Assembly: GCF_036227605.1 (NCBI RefSeq)
Contig: NZ_CP109487.1
Span: 372,001-436,000 of the forward strand
Source of the DNA: Streptomyces sp. NBC_01439
GTDB lineage: Bacteria > Actinomycetota > Actinomycetes > Streptomycetales > Streptomycetaceae
Length of the DNA: 64,000 nucleotides
Direction: 5' to 3'
The translations under genes were made by a program, and so were the position numbers. A model generated the notes under the pieces. That model saw only the letters and a program-made list of their open reading frames with translations, was not told the origin of the DNA and did not search any database. Numbering within the stretch: position 1 is the first letter of the stretch; each line of letters begins with the position of its first letter. Below are positions 17,592-27,217 of the stretch, piece by piece.

Positions 17592-18296
17592 ATGATCGAC
17601 CGGACCGCCGACCCGCTCATCGACCTGTGCGAGGTGACCAAGAGCTACGAGGAGGGCCCGCCCGCCCTCACCGGGGTCAGCCTCCAGGTGCACCCCGGTG
17701 AGGCCCTCGCCGTCCTCGGCCCCTCCGGCAGCGGCAAGTCCACGCTGCTCAACCTGATCGCCGGCCTCGACCGGCCCACCTCGGGCGGTGTCACCGTCGA
17801 CGGGGTGCGCGTCGACACGCTGAGCGAGACGGCCTCCGCACGGCACCGGCGCGCCCGGATCGGCATGGTCTTCCAGTTCTTCAACCTCCTCGACGACCTC
17901 ACCGTCGCCGACAACGTGCTCCTCCCCGCCCAGTTGGCCGGGGTGCCCCGTGCCCGGGCGGCTCACCGCGCCGCCGAGCTCCTCGCGCGCCTGGGCATCG
18001 AGCGGCACGCCCGCGCGTACCCGGGCCGTCTCTCCGGCGGCGAGCGGCAACGCGTCGCCGTGGCGAGGGCGTTGATGAACCGGCCGCCGCTGCTGCTCGC
18101 GGACGAGCCCACGGGCGCGTTGGACAGTGCCTCGGGCGCCGACGTACGGGAGCTGCTGCGCGGCCTGAACGCCGACGGGCAGACGATCGTCCTGGTCACG
18201 CACGACCTGGCGCTCGCCGGGTCCTGCGCGACGCGGACGATCGAGGTCGTCGACGGCCGGATCGCGCGCGACGTCGGCCGGGCGGTGACCCGGTGA
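17592..18296 (+). CDS. ABC transporter ATP-binding protein (MacB/LolD type)
   Basis: 234 residues after CGGAGGAACC. Walker A is GPSGSGKST (43-51), the Q-loop is at Gln95, the signature LSGGERQR begins at 148 and Walker B LLLADEP at 167. The short length and lack of a membrane domain fit the MacB/LolD/FtsE group that drives mechanotransmission exporters. Its stop overlaps the GTG start of the permease gene. The divergent two-component system probably regulates it. Confidence 0.94.
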   Translation: MIDRTADPLIDLCEVTKSYEEGPPALTGVSLQVHPGEALAVLGPSGSGKSTLLNLIAGLDRPTSGGVTVDGVRVDTLSETASARHRRARIGMVFQFFNLLDDLTVADNVLLPAQLAGVPRARAAHRAAELLARLGIERHARAYPGRLSGGERQRVAVARALMNRPPLLLADEPTGALDSASGADVRELLRGLNADGQTIVLVTHDLALAGSCATRTIEVVDGRIARDVGRAVTR

Positions 18297-20674
18297 GGCC
18301 GGGCCGTGCCCAGGGGCGGCCCGGCGGACTCGGGCGGGTGGTCCGGGCCGGCCTCGGCCGACGCCGCCTGCAGACCGCCGTGATGGCCCTGACCACGCTG
18401 ATCGCGGTGGCGGCCGCGCTCCAGGCGCTCGGATTGCTCGTCAGCTCCCGCGGGCCCTTCGACCGGGCCTTCGAAGGCCAGCACGGAGCGCACCTCACGG
18501 TCCGGTTCGCCGGGTCCGAGGTCGGCGGGAGGCCGCCACGACTCGCGGACAGCGCCCGCGCGGCGCGAGTGGCCGACGCGGCGGGTCCGTACCCCCTCGC
18601 GTCGGTCCGCCTGTGGCCCGTACGGGAGACCCCGCCCGGCTACACCCCGCCGCCCTCGACCCTGGTGGGGCGCGCCGCCCCCGACGGCCCGGTCGACCGG
18701 GTCGCCCTGGTCGACGGCCGGTGGGCCACCGCCCCCGGTGAGATCGTGCTGGAGCGGGCGACGCTGCCCCCGGGGATCAGGCCGGGCGCACGCGTACGGG
18801 CCGAGCAGATCGAGCTCACCGTCGTCGGGATCGCCTCGTCGGCGGGGCGCAGCGCCGATGCCTGGGTGGTGCCGGAGCAGGTGGCCGGGCTGACGGCGGC
18901 CGGACCCGATGTCCAGATGCTCTACCGGCTCACCGCGGCCGGCACCGCCGAGGACGTACGCGCCGGGCAGGAGGCGATCACCGCGGCCGTACCGGGCGCC
19001 GCCCTCACCGGAGCCCGGTCGTACCTCGACGTGCGCCAGGTCGCCCAGCAGAACACCGCCGCGTTCATTCCCTTCCTGACGGTCTTCGCCCTCCTCGGCC
19101 TGGCCATGTCCGTCCTGGTGATCGGCACCGTGGTGAGCGGGACCGTCGTCGCCGGGACCCGCCGGATCGGGATCCTCAAGTCCCTCGGGTTCACTCCGCT
19201 GCAGGTGGGCCGCGCCTACCTGGCGCAGGCCCTGCTGCCCGCATCGGCCGGGGCGCTGCTCGGCGCCCTCCTCGGCAACGCGCTCGCCGTACCGGTGATG
19301 GCGCAGGTCGCGCAGGCGTACGGAACGGCAGCGGTGTTGGTCCCCGTGTGGGTGGACGTGCTGGTGCCCGCCGCGGCACTGGCGGTGGTCGCGGCGACCG
19401 CGTTCGTACCGGCGCTGCGCGCGGCACGGATGCCCGCCGCCCTGGTGATCGGCCGCGCTGCGGGGGGCACCGGAGCCCGGCGGGGCCTGCGGGCGCGGCG
19501 CGCCCTCGGACGGCTGCCGCTGCCGCGTTCGGTCATCCTCGGGCTCGCGGGGCCGCTCGCCCGGCCGGCCCGTTCGGCGGCGACGGCCTCGGCGGTGGCG
19601 TTCGGGGCCCTCGCGGTGACGCTCGCCGTCGGTCTGGGGAGCACCCTGGTGGCCGTGCAGACCGGCGGTGACCCGGACCGTTCCGGCACCGTCACGGTGC
19701 GCACCGTACTCCCGCCGGAGGATGGTCCCGGCGCCCCGGCAGCCGTGCGCCCGGCCGATCCGGACGCTGTCGCACGGGTCCTGGAGGGGCATGCCGGCAC
19801 CCGGTCCTTCCGGCGGACCGCCCGTACCGAGGTGGACGTGGCGGGGCTGACGGGCGGCGCGCCGCTCGTGGCGTACGAGGGGGAGGACACGGGCGCCGGT
19901 ACGACGATGACCTCGGGCCGCTGGTTCGCCGCGCCGGGCGAGGCCGTCGTCGCCGGGCGGTTCCTGCGTGCCAGCGGGCTGCGCGTCGGGGACGGCCTCG
20001 TCGTCTCCGAACAGGGGCGTTCGGCGCGCCTGACGATCGTCGGCGAGGTCTTCGACCTGGGCGACGACGGGATGACGCTGCGCACCGCCGGGCAGTCCGT
20101 CGCGGCGCTGGAGTCCCCCTACCTGCCCGCCGTCTTCGGGGTCGAGCTGACGGCGGGGACCGACCGGGACCGCTACCTCGCGGAGCTGAACGGGATCCTG
20201 GAGCCGCTGGGCGCGCGGGCCTCGGCCACCGAGGGCCCGTCGTCGAGCGTCCTCTCCGCGATGCGGGGGCTGATCGCGGTGCTCACCCTGATGCTCGTCG
20301 CCGTGGCCGGTCTCGGCGTCCTCAACACGGTCGTCCTGGACACCCGTGACCGGGTCCGCGACCAGGGGATCCTCAAGGCGCTCGGGATGACTCCCCGGCA
20401 GACCGTGGTCCAGGTCCTGACGGGCGTGGCCGTGATCGGCCTGGCCGCGGGGGCGGTCGGGGCGCCGTTGGGCGCCGCCCTGCACCGCGCCGTGATGCCG
20501 GCGATGGGCCGGGCGGCGGGGTTCGCGATCCCGCAGGCGTTCATCGACGTGCACGGTGGGGCGCTGCCCGTCCTGATGGCCCTCGCCGGTGTGCCGATCG
20601 CCGTGGCCGGCGCCCTGGCGCCCGCGTTCTGGGCGGCGCGCACCCGTACGGCGCGGGCCCTGCGCGCGGAGTGA
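18293..20674 (+). CDS. FtsX/MacB-like ABC transporter permease
   Basis: 793 residues starting at a GTG that overlaps the ATPase stop (GTGA). It has an N-terminal helix (about 30-52), a periplasmic-type domain, a three-helix FtsX block (FIPFLTVFALLGLAMSVLVIG onward), then a second helix, a second extracellular domain and a C-terminal FtsX block (GLIAVLTLMLVAVAGLGVLN). This duplicated FtsX layout is typical of Gram-positive exporters of peptides or lipids. The substrate is unknown. Confidence 0.92.
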   Translation: MRPGRAQGRPGGLGRVVRAGLGRRRLQTAVMALTTLIAVAAALQALGLLVSSRGPFDRAFEGQHGAHLTVRFAGSEVGGRPPRLADSARAARVADAAGPYPLASVRLWPVRETPPGYTPPPSTLVGRAAPDGPVDRVALVDGRWATAPGEIVLERATLPPGIRPGARVRAEQIELTVVGIASSAGRSADAWVVPEQVAGLTAAGPDVQMLYRLTAAGTAEDVRAGQEAITAAVPGAALTGARSYLDVRQVAQQNTAAFIPFLTVFALLGLAMSVLVIGTVVSGTVVAGTRRIGILKSLGFTPLQVGRAYLAQALLPASAGALLGALLGNALAVPVMAQVAQAYGTAAVLVPVWVDVLVPAAALAVVAATAFVPALRAARMPAALVIGRAAGGTGARRGLRARRALGRLPLPRSVILGLAGPLARPARSAATASAVAFGALAVTLAVGLGSTLVAVQTGGDPDRSGTVTVRTVLPPEDGPGAPAAVRPADPDAVARVLEGHAGTRSFRRTARTEVDVAGLTGGAPLVAYEGEDTGAGTTMTSGRWFAAPGEAVVAGRFLRASGLRVGDGLVVSEQGRSARLTIVGEVFDLGDDGMTLRTAGQSVAALESPYLPAVFGVELTAGTDRDRYLAELNGILEPLGARASATEGPSSSVLSAMRGLIAVLTLMLVAVAGLGVLNTVVLDTRDRVRDQGILKALGMTPRQTVVQVLTGVAVIGLAAGAVGAPLGAALHRAVMPAMGRAAGFAIPQAFIDVHGGALPVLMALAGVPIAVAGALAPAFWAARTRTARALRAE

Positions 20675-20707
20675 ACCGGAGCGCGCGGCCCGCCCCGCCC
20701 CGGTGGC

Positions 20708-21586
20708 TCACGGGCGGAGTTCGACGACCAGCAGGATCACGTCGGCTCCGGCCACCGCCATCGTGGCGAGGAACGGGAGCCTTCCGGCGGGCCGGCGGGC
20801 CGCGAGGAGCAGCGCCGTCGCGGTCGCGGCGAGCAGCGTCCAGCCGTACGCCGTCACCCGCCCCGGTGGTCCGACGACCAGGGCGGTGGTCGAGCCGAGG
20901 ACGAGCAGCCCGGCGAGCGCGGCCGAGACCCGTAGGCCCAACCGCTGCGGCAGCCCCGCCACTCCGGTGGCCAGGTCGTCCTCGATGTCCGGCAGCACGT
21001 TGGCGAAGTGCGCGCCCGCGCCGAGGAGGGCCGCGGCGACCGTGAGCCAGGGCGGCGGCCAGGGGGCGCCGGGCAGGCCCAGGGTGACGAAGGCGGGCAG
21101 CAGGCCGAAGGCCAGGGCGTACGGGACGAAGGAGGCGGCCGTGCTCTTGAGCCGGAGGTTGTAGGCCCAGGCGGCCGCTACGCCGACGAGGTGCGCGGCG
21201 CCGGCGGGCAGCCCGCAGGCCAGGGACAGCGGGACGCAGAGCAGTAGCGCCACGGCCGCGGCCCGGGTCACGGCCGCGGCCGGCACCGTACCGGCGACGA
21301 GCGGTTTGTCCCGTCGGCCCGTGGCCAGGTCGCGCCGCAGGTCGGCCCGGTCGTTGCACCAGCCCACCGAGAGCTGTCCGGCGGCCACCGCGCCCACGGT
21401 GGCGGCCGCCCGCGCCGGGCCGTGCCCCGCGGCGGCCGTCAGGGCGGCGGCGAAGAGGGTCACGGCGGCCGCGGGCAGCGGGTGGCAGGCGGCGGCCAGG
21501 CCGCGTACGGGGCCGGGGCCCGGGCCGGGCGCTGCGCTCCTGGTGACTTCGGTGTTCTCGCGGGTCTGCGTGGTTCGCGCGGGCAC
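20708..21586 (-). CDS. UbiA-family membrane prenyltransferase
   Basis: 292 residues. The two Asp-rich prenyl-diphosphate sites are present: NDRADLRRD (78-86) and DIEDD (200-204). Between and after them are about eight hydrophobic helices. UbiA enzymes attach polyprenyl chains to aromatic or other acceptors in the membrane. The start is GTG; TAGCGT lies in -10 position with the GTG seven bases later, so it may be leaderless. It diverges from a type III polyketide synthase operon, which suggests that the aromatic product could be its acceptor. Confidence 0.9.
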   Translation of the reverse strand: MPARTTQTRENTEVTRSAAPGPGPGPVRGLAAACHPLPAAAVTLFAAALTAAAGHGPARAAATVGAVAAGQLSVGWCNDRADLRRDLATGRRDKPLVAGTVPAAAVTRAAAVALLLCVPLSLACGLPAGAAHLVGVAAAWAYNLRLKSTAASFVPYALAFGLLPAFVTLGLPGAPWPPPWLTVAAALLGAGAHFANVLPDIEDDLATGVAGLPQRLGLRVSAALAGLLVLGSTTALVVGPPGRVTAYGWTLLAATATALLLAARRPAGRLPFLATMAVAGADVILLVVELRP

Positions 21587-21614
21587 GGCTACACGCTACG
21601 CGGCGCCGCGCCCG

Positions 21615-21660
21615 GTTCACCTGATTCATAGCGATGTGTCAGTTGTTTTCTATGGTGAAC
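21615..21660. promoter_or_regulatory. Divergent promoter region with 7-base inverted repeat
   Basis: GTTCACC (21615-21621) and GGTGAAC (21654-21660) flank a relatively AT-rich 32-base stretch between the UbiA and type III PKS starts. The right arm abuts the PKS ATG at 21663 and probably also serves as its ribosome site. A shared regulator is possible but not shown. Confidence 0.35.
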
Positions 21661-21662
21661 GA

Positions 21663-22724
21663 ATGACACGTGTTCTGGCAGTGCGCAGCGTGTTCCCGCC
21701 CCATCACCATCCACAGTCCGAGATCACGGAGGCGCTCGCCCGCTTCCTGCCGCCGGGTTCCGACACCGCCCTGCTGCGCCGCGTCCACGGCTCGGTGCGC
21801 GTGGAGGGCCGACATCTCGCGCTGCCCCTGGAGCGGTACGGTCCGGGGAACGACTTCGGCGCGACGAACGCCCTCTTCATCGAGACGGCCCTGGAGCTCG
21901 GCACCCGGGCCCTCGAACTCGCCCTCTCCGACGCCGGTCTGGCGGCCCGGAAGGTCGATCTGGTCATGTCGACCACGGTGACCGGGCTCGCGACGCCCTC
22001 GCTGGAGGCCCGACTCGCCACCCGTGCGGGCCTGCGTCCCGACGTGCGGCGGGTGCCGCTCTTCGGCCTCGGCTGCGCGGCCGGCGCCGCCGGAGTGGGC
22101 CATGTCCACGACCATCTGACGGGGCGTACCGGCCACGCCGCCGTCCTGCTGTCCACCGAGCTCTGCTCGCTCACCCTGCAGTCCACCGACGCCTCGATGG
22201 CGAACCTGGTGGCCGGCGGACTGTTCGGCGACGGCGCGGGCGCCCTGGTGGCGGTGGGCCGCGACCACCCCCTGTACGCCACCGGCGCCGGACCCGAGGT
22301 GGTGGCCGCCCGCAGCCGCCTGTACCCGGGCACCGAGCACCTCCTCGGCTGGGACATCGGCCACTGGGGGATGCGCATGGTGCTGGGCCGCGAACTCCCG
22401 GACCTCGTCCGGCTCCACGTGGCCGAGGAGGTCGAGTCCTTCCTCGCCGCGCACGACCTCAAGACCGCGGACGTCGACGCGTGGATCTGCCATCCCGGCG
22501 GCCCGAAGATCCTCGACACGCTCTCGGACGCCCTCGCGCTGCCGGAGTCGGCCTTCGCCGCGAGCCGGCGCTCGCTCGCGGCCGTGGGCAACCTCTCCTC
22601 CGCCTCGGTCCTGCACATCCTGGACGGCGTCCAGAGCGCAGGACCGCCCCCGCCCGGATCGGTCGGGCTGATGCTCGCCTTCGGTCCGGGCTTCGCCTCC
22701 GAACTCGTCCTCCTGCGCTGGTGA
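21663..22724 (+). CDS. Type III polyketide synthase (chalcone/resorcinol synthase type)
   Basis: 353 residues, the normal length. The catalytic triad is intact: Cys138 in FGLGCAAGAAG, His277 in WICHPGGPK and Asn310 in VGNLSSASV. These enzymes extend an acyl starter with malonyl-CoA and cyclise it to pyrones, resorcinols or naphthols. The two downstream coupled genes (ICMT-like methyltransferase and FAD oxidoreductase) match the gene order of S. griseus srsABC, which makes methoxylated phenolic lipids and quinones. I therefore infer an alkylresorcinol-type product, but the starter cannot be read from sequence. Confidence 0.93.
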   Translation: MTRVLAVRSVFPPHHHPQSEITEALARFLPPGSDTALLRRVHGSVRVEGRHLALPLERYGPGNDFGATNALFIETALELGTRALELALSDAGLAARKVDLVMSTTVTGLATPSLEARLATRAGLRPDVRRVPLFGLGCAAGAAGVGHVHDHLTGRTGHAAVLLSTELCSLTLQSTDASMANLVAGGLFGDGAGALVAVGRDHPLYATGAGPEVVAARSRLYPGTEHLLGWDIGHWGMRMVLGRELPDLVRLHVAEEVESFLAAHDLKTADVDAWICHPGGPKILDTLSDALALPESAFAASRRSLAAVGNLSSASVLHILDGVQSAGPPPPGSVGLMLAFGPGFASELVLLRW

Positions 22725-22729
22725 GCCCG

Positions 22730-23332
22730 ATGAATCCGATCCCCGCCCTGACCACCTCCGCCTCCACCTCCACCTCCCTGATCCCGTACCTGCTGCTGAT
22801 CGGGCTCGTCGCGGCCGAACGGCTCGCCGAGCTGATCACGACCCGCCGCCACACCGCGTGGAGCCTGGCCCGCGGCGGCCGCGAATACGGTCGCGGCCAC
22901 TACCCGGCCATGGTCGCCCTGCACACCGCGCTACTCGTGGGCTGCGTGGTGGAACCCTGGCTGGCCGGGCGGCCGTTCGTCCCGCTGCTGGGCTGGTCGG
23001 CCCTCGCCGTCGCCGTGGCCGCCCAGGGCCTTCGCTGGTGGTGCATCGCCACCCTCGGCAAGCGCTGGAACACCCGGGTGCTGGTCGTTCCCGGGCTGCC
23101 GCTGGTGGAGGCGGGACCGTACCGGCTGCTGCGCCACCCCAACTACGTGGCCGTGGTCGCGGAAGGCGTCGCGCTGCCGCTGGTGCACTCCGCCTGGATG
23201 ACGGCGCTCGGCTTCACCGTGCTCAATCTCGTGCTGCTGCGCGTACGGATCGGCTGCGAGGACGCCGCCCTGACCGACGGCGGCCGGCTCCGGGCGCCCG
23301 CCTCCGTCCACTCGGCCGGCGCCGCCTCGTGA
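22730..23332 (+). CDS. Isoprenylcysteine carboxyl methyltransferase (ICMT)-like membrane methyltransferase
   Basis: 200 residues from ATG 22730, with GGTGAG upstream; a GTG at 22721 overlapping the PKS stop is an alternative start. Several membrane helices are followed by the ICMT signature GPYRLLRHPNYVAVV, where the His and Asn bind SAM, and by a helix pair. In srs-type clusters the homologue O-methylates the phenolic ring. It is translationally coupled to its neighbours on both sides. Confidence 0.9.
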   Translation: MNPIPALTTSASTSTSLIPYLLLIGLVAAERLAELITTRRHTAWSLARGGREYGRGHYPAMVALHTALLVGCVVEPWLAGRPFVPLLGWSALAVAVAAQGLRWWCIATLGKRWNTRVLVVPGLPLVEAGPYRLLRHPNYVAVVAEGVALPLVHSAWMTALGFTVLNLVLLRVRIGCEDAALTDGGRLRAPASVHSAGAAS

Positions 23333-24354
23333 TCGACCTGCTGATCGCCGGCGGCGGCCCGGCGGGGCTGGCCACCGCCATCCACGGCGCGCTCGCCGGC
23401 CTCGAGGTCGTGGTCGTGGAGCCGAGGCCCACCCCCATCGACAAGGCCTGCGGGGAGGGCCTGATGCCGGGGGGCGTGCGCCACCTCCGAGGGCTGGGCG
23501 TCACCGTGACCGGGCAGCCGTTCCAGGGCATCCGCTACGTCGACGGGGTGAGCGGTCGCCGCGCCGAGGGGCTCTTCCGGTCCGGCCCGGGGCTCGGCGC
23601 CCGGCGCACGGAACTGCAGGCCGCGCTGGCCGAGCGCGCCGCGCAGCTCGGCGTACGGGTGCTCCCCGGGCGAATCGACCAGGTACGCCAGGACGTCCAC
23701 CAGGTCGGCGCGGCCGGGCTCACCGCCCGCTACCTGGTCGCGGCCGACGGCCTGCACTCCCCCGTCCGGCGCGGGCTCGGGCTGTCGGCGCCGCCCGCCC
23801 CGCGCCGACCGGCACGTTACGGGCTGCGCCGCCACTACGCCGCCGCGCCGTGGAGCGACCTCGTCGAGGTGCATTGGTCGGCGCGGTGCGAGGCGTACGT
23901 CACCCCGCTGGCGCCCGACCGGATCGGCGTGGCCGTCCTGACCTCCGACCAGGCCCCGTTCGACGCGCAGTTGGCCCGTTTCCCGGTGCTGTCGGCGCGC
24001 CTGGCCGCGGCGGTGGGGACGCCGGTGCGCGGAGCCGGGCCGCTGCGCCAGGGAGCCCGCGTACGGGTGGCGGGGCGCGTGCTCTTCGTGGGGGACGCGG
24101 CCGGGTACGTGGACGCGCTGACCGGCGAAGGACTCACCCTGGCCGTGACGGCGGCGGGCGAGCTGGTGCGGTGCGTCCGGGCGGGGCGCCCGCAGGCCTA
24201 CGAGCAGGCCTGGCGGGACCTGTCGCGCACCTACCGCACGCTCACCGCGTCCCTGCTGTGGGCCCGTCACCAGCCGCGGCTCGCGCCCCGGATCGTCCCG
24301 CTGGCCGCCCGGCTCCCCCGCGTGTTCACCCGGGCGGTGAACCTGCTCGCGTGA
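23329..24354 (+). CDS. FAD-dependent oxidoreductase/hydroxylase (geranylgeranyl-reductase-like)
   Basis: 341 residues from GTG 23329, overlapping the upstream stop (GTGA). The FAD-binding motif is IAGGGPAGLA, the CGEGLMPGG segment is typical of the geranylgeranyl reductase/hydroxylase group, and the GD motif is VLFVGDAAGYVDALTGEG. In srs-like clusters the equivalent gene hydroxylates the methylated resorcinol to a hydroquinone or quinone. A reductase acting on a prenyl chain is the alternative, given the neighbouring UbiA gene. It is the last gene of the operon and ends before a strong terminator. Confidence 0.88.
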   Translation: MIDLLIAGGGPAGLATAIHGALAGLEVVVVEPRPTPIDKACGEGLMPGGVRHLRGLGVTVTGQPFQGIRYVDGVSGRRAEGLFRSGPGLGARRTELQAALAERAAQLGVRVLPGRIDQVRQDVHQVGAAGLTARYLVAADGLHSPVRRGLGLSAPPAPRRPARYGLRRHYAAAPWSDLVEVHWSARCEAYVTPLAPDRIGVAVLTSDQAPFDAQLARFPVLSARLAAAVGTPVRGAGPLRQGARVRVAGRVLFVGDAAGYVDALTGEGLTLAVTAAGELVRCVRAGRPQAYEQAWRDLSRTYRTLTASLLWARHQPRLAPRIVPLAARLPRVFTRAVNLLA

Positions 24355-24391
24355 CCGCGCTGGCCGCGCCGCACGGGGCGACGGCCACGAA

Positions 24392-24432
24392 CGGAGCGGC
24401 ACCCCGCGCACGGGGCGCGGGGTGCCGCTCCG
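24392..24432. terminator. Strong bidirectional terminator
   Basis: An 18-base perfect stem (24392-24409 with 24415-24432, core GAGCGGCACCCCGCGC) and a five-base loop lie exactly between the convergent FAD gene (ends 24354) and the membrane protein gene (ends 24454). Confidence 0.85.
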
Positions 24433-24453
24433 GTGGAGCCCGCGGCCGGTCGG

Positions 24454-25434
24454 TCAGGCCGGGGGCTCCCGGCGGTTGCGCAGGGCGAGGCCGGCGAGGA
24501 CCGCACCGATCGCCGCGCACAGCACGACGGTGGCACCGGCCCAGGCCGGGGTGCCGCCCACCGAGCCCGCCAGCGGGTCGTAGCGCAGCGACCCGCCCAG
24601 CACGTGCAGGGCGACCACGCCGAGGGCGGTGGCCGCGCCCGCCCGCCACACGGCCCGGGTGTCCCGGAGCGCCACCAGGGCGCCGCTCACTAGGCAGAGG
24701 ACGGTGACGACGAGGGGCAGGTAGTCGACGGGGGCCGCGAACTGCAGGGCCGTCAGGTCGATCGGCAGGTGCAGGGCTCCGCTGCCCAACAGGGCGATCG
24801 CCACGGGCCAGCGCAGGACGCGCCGCAGCGCCCGGTCCCGGGACGCGGCGCGCGGGGCCGCGGGAGCTGCGCGCGGGGTCACGCGACCGGCGCGCCGGGG
24901 CGGCTCCTGGTACGGGCCGTCGTACGGCTCCGGGTACCGCGACTCGAACGGCTCCTCGCGCCCCTCCTCATAGGACTCCGCGGAGTGCTTCGCAGAGCGC
25001 GTTGAGGAGTGCTGCGTGGAGTGCTGCGTGGAGGGCTCCGTGGAGGGCTCCGTGTGCGATCCGGACGGGAGGGCGTAGGGGTCGGCCGGACCGGCGGGCC
25101 CGGCGCGGCCCCGGCGCTCCGCCTCGGCCGCGTCCTCCTTGCCGAGGATGGTGACCAACAGGGCGACGTCCTCGATGGACCGTCCGACCGCGGCGGCGTG
25201 CGGCGTGAGGTCCGCACCGGCCGCCTCGTGCGGCGACTCGCCCAGGAGGGCGACCATCCGTCGTACGTCCTGCACCGGTCCGGTCTCGGCGGCCGCGCGC
25301 AGCGCGTCTTGTCCGACGTCGGGCAGCGGCAGGGTCCTCACGGGCGGCGCGTTCGGCTCGTCCGGTGCTATGGAGTCGGGGGTCCGGCGGCGGTCTTCGT
25401 ACTGGTTCGCCGCGCCGGTAACGGGGTCGTCCAT
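24454..25434 (-). CDS. Membrane protein with long disordered N-terminus
   Basis: 326 residues from the ATG at 25434 (GGAG upstream). Residues 1 to about 190 are hydrophilic and partly low complexity, with a Ser/Thr/His-rich stretch of near repeats (EPSTEPSTQHSTQHS). The C-terminal third has four membrane helices, starting WPVAIALLGSGALHLPIDL. The first 120 residues have short helical repeats that could be a small protein-binding domain. I do not recognise a family with known function. Confidence 0.75.
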   Translation of the reverse strand: MDDPVTGAANQYEDRRRTPDSIAPDEPNAPPVRTLPLPDVGQDALRAAAETGPVQDVRRMVALLGESPHEAAGADLTPHAAAVGRSIEDVALLVTILGKEDAAEAERRGRAGPAGPADPYALPSGSHTEPSTEPSTQHSTQHSSTRSAKHSAESYEEGREEPFESRYPEPYDGPYQEPPRRAGRVTPRAAPAAPRAASRDRALRRVLRWPVAIALLGSGALHLPIDLTALQFAAPVDYLPLVVTVLCLVSGALVALRDTRAVWRAGAATALGVVALHVLGGSLRYDPLAGSVGGTPAWAGATVVLCAAIGAVLAGLALRNRREPPA

Positions 25435-25603
25435 GGAAAGCTCCGTTCCCCGACGCGCGGGGTCCACGCAATCGCACGCCGGTCATCATGCGTCACGGAA
25501 AGCGCACGCTTTGTTACATTGACTGCCACTTCCGCCCACTGCGCCATTCGGGGCGGGCAAACGGGGGCTCCACCCGGGCCCCGAAGGGGAAAGGGCGTCG
25601 GCC

Positions 25604-27217
25604 GTGTCCGACTTTCGCCGGTTCCGCCGCCGGGGAGCCCTGCTGCTGCCCGTCGTGTTGCTGCTGCTGGGTGCGGCGCCCGGTCCGGAGCGGCCCGTCG
25701 TGGAGACCGACCGGGGTCCGGTGCGGGGCCTCGGGCACGGCGGGTACGACACCTTCGAGGGAATCCCCTTCGCCGCTCCCCCGACCGGTCGACTGCGCTG
25801 GCGGCTACCGGAGCCCGTGCCGCGCTGGGAGGGCGTACGCGATGCCGGGGCGCCCGGTTCGCGCTGCGTGCAGCTGCCCGCGATCGGGCCGGGCGGCCCG
25901 ACCGGCTCGGAGGACTGTCTGTACCTCAACGTCACCGCTCCGGCGGGCGGGACCGCCGCCGGGGGCCGGGGACGGCCCGTCATGGTGTGGTTCCACGGCG
26001 GCGGCTTCTTCAGCGGCTCCGGCGACGCGTACCGGCCCGACCGGCTGGCCGCGCGGGGCGACGTCGTGGTCGTGACCGTCAACTACCGGCTGGGCGTCTT
26101 CGGCCTCTTCGGCCATCCGGAGCTCGGCGGGGCACCCGGTTTCGCCCTCGCGGACCAGCGGGCGGCGCTGCGCTGGGTGCGGGCGAACGCGGCCCGCTTC
26201 GGCGCGGACCCGGGCAACGTCACCGTCTTCGGCGAATCGGCGGGGGCCCTCAGCGTCTGCGCGCACCTCACCTCCCCCGCCTCGGCGGGCCTGTTCCACC
26301 GGGCGATCGTGCAGAGCGGATCGTGCTCGACCACGACACCGCCGCGGTCCCTGCTGCCCGGCCTCGGCACGTACGAGCCCTTCGTGCCGGAGCGGCGCAC
26401 GGTTGCGGACGGCGCCCTGGTGGCGGCCCGGCTCGGCTGCGACCGGCCCGGCGCGGTGTTGGACTGCCTGCGCGACCTGGCCACCGACACCCTGGCGACC
26501 GCCGAACTGATGCAGCGCTTCTCGCTGGTCTCCTACGGCGGCGGCGTACTGCCGCTGGAGCCCCGGCGGGCGCTGGAGGCCGGCCGGTTCCACCGGGTGC
26601 CGGTCGTCCAGGGCACCACACAGGACGAGATGCGCCTCTTCCTCGCGCAGACCCTGGCGGCGCATCCGATCCCCGACGGGGCTGCCTACCGGGCCCGGCT
26701 GGAGCTGTCCTTCGACGCACCGACCGCCCGCGCGGTGGAGGCCGACTATCCGGTATCCGCCTTCGCGACCCCGGCGGTGGCGTGGGCCACCGCACTGACC
26801 GACGTGTCGTTCGTCTGCCCGACGCTGCGGGACGGCGCGGCGCTGGGCCGGCACGTGCCGGTGTACGCGTACCGGTTCAGCGACCGGGGCGCGCCCGACT
26901 TCACGGGGCTGCCGCAGCCTGCGGACCTGCCGTACGGGGCGGCCCACGGCTTCGAACTGCCCTACTTGTTCACGATCGCGCCGCTGACCGGACCGCAGCG
27001 GCAGCTCGCCGACCGGATGACCGACTACTGGACCGCCTTCGCCCACAGGGGCGTTCCGACGGCGCCGGGAGCGCCGCGGTGGCCGCGCGACCGGACTTCG
27101 GCCTCGGCGCTGTCGCTGGCGCCCGGGGCGGGCGGGATCCGCACGGTGAACGCGCGGGCGGAGCACCACTGTGCGCTCTGGGACGCGCGGTGGCCCGGAG
27201 TCACCAGGGCTCGGTGA
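25604..27217 (+). CDS. Secreted type B carboxylesterase
   Basis: 537 residues. The N-terminus is a signal peptide (FRRRGALLLPVVLLLLGAAP). Type B carboxylesterase/cholinesterase motifs are SEDCLYLNV and the nucleophile elbow FGESAG with Ser212; the oxyanion HGGGF lies before it and a catalytic His is in AAHGFELPY. It should hydrolyse ester bonds outside the cell. The start is GTG. Its last 17 bases overlap the convergent lipoprotein gene. Confidence 0.92.
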   Translation: MSDFRRFRRRGALLLPVVLLLLGAAPGPERPVVETDRGPVRGLGHGGYDTFEGIPFAAPPTGRLRWRLPEPVPRWEGVRDAGAPGSRCVQLPAIGPGGPTGSEDCLYLNVTAPAGGTAAGGRGRPVMVWFHGGGFFSGSGDAYRPDRLAARGDVVVVTVNYRLGVFGLFGHPELGGAPGFALADQRAALRWVRANAARFGADPGNVTVFGESAGALSVCAHLTSPASAGLFHRAIVQSGSCSTTTPPRSLLPGLGTYEPFVPERRTVADGALVAARLGCDRPGAVLDCLRDLATDTLATAELMQRFSLVSYGGGVLPLEPRRALEAGRFHRVPVVQGTTQDEMRLFLAQTLAAHPIPDGAAYRARLELSFDAPTARAVEADYPVSAFATPAVAWATALTDVSFVCPTLRDGAALGRHVPVYAYRFSDRGAPDFTGLPQPADLPYGAAHGFELPYLFTIAPLTGPQRQLADRMTDYWTAFAHRGVPTAPGAPRWPRDRTSASALSLAPGAGGIRTVNARAEHHCALWDARWPGVTRAR

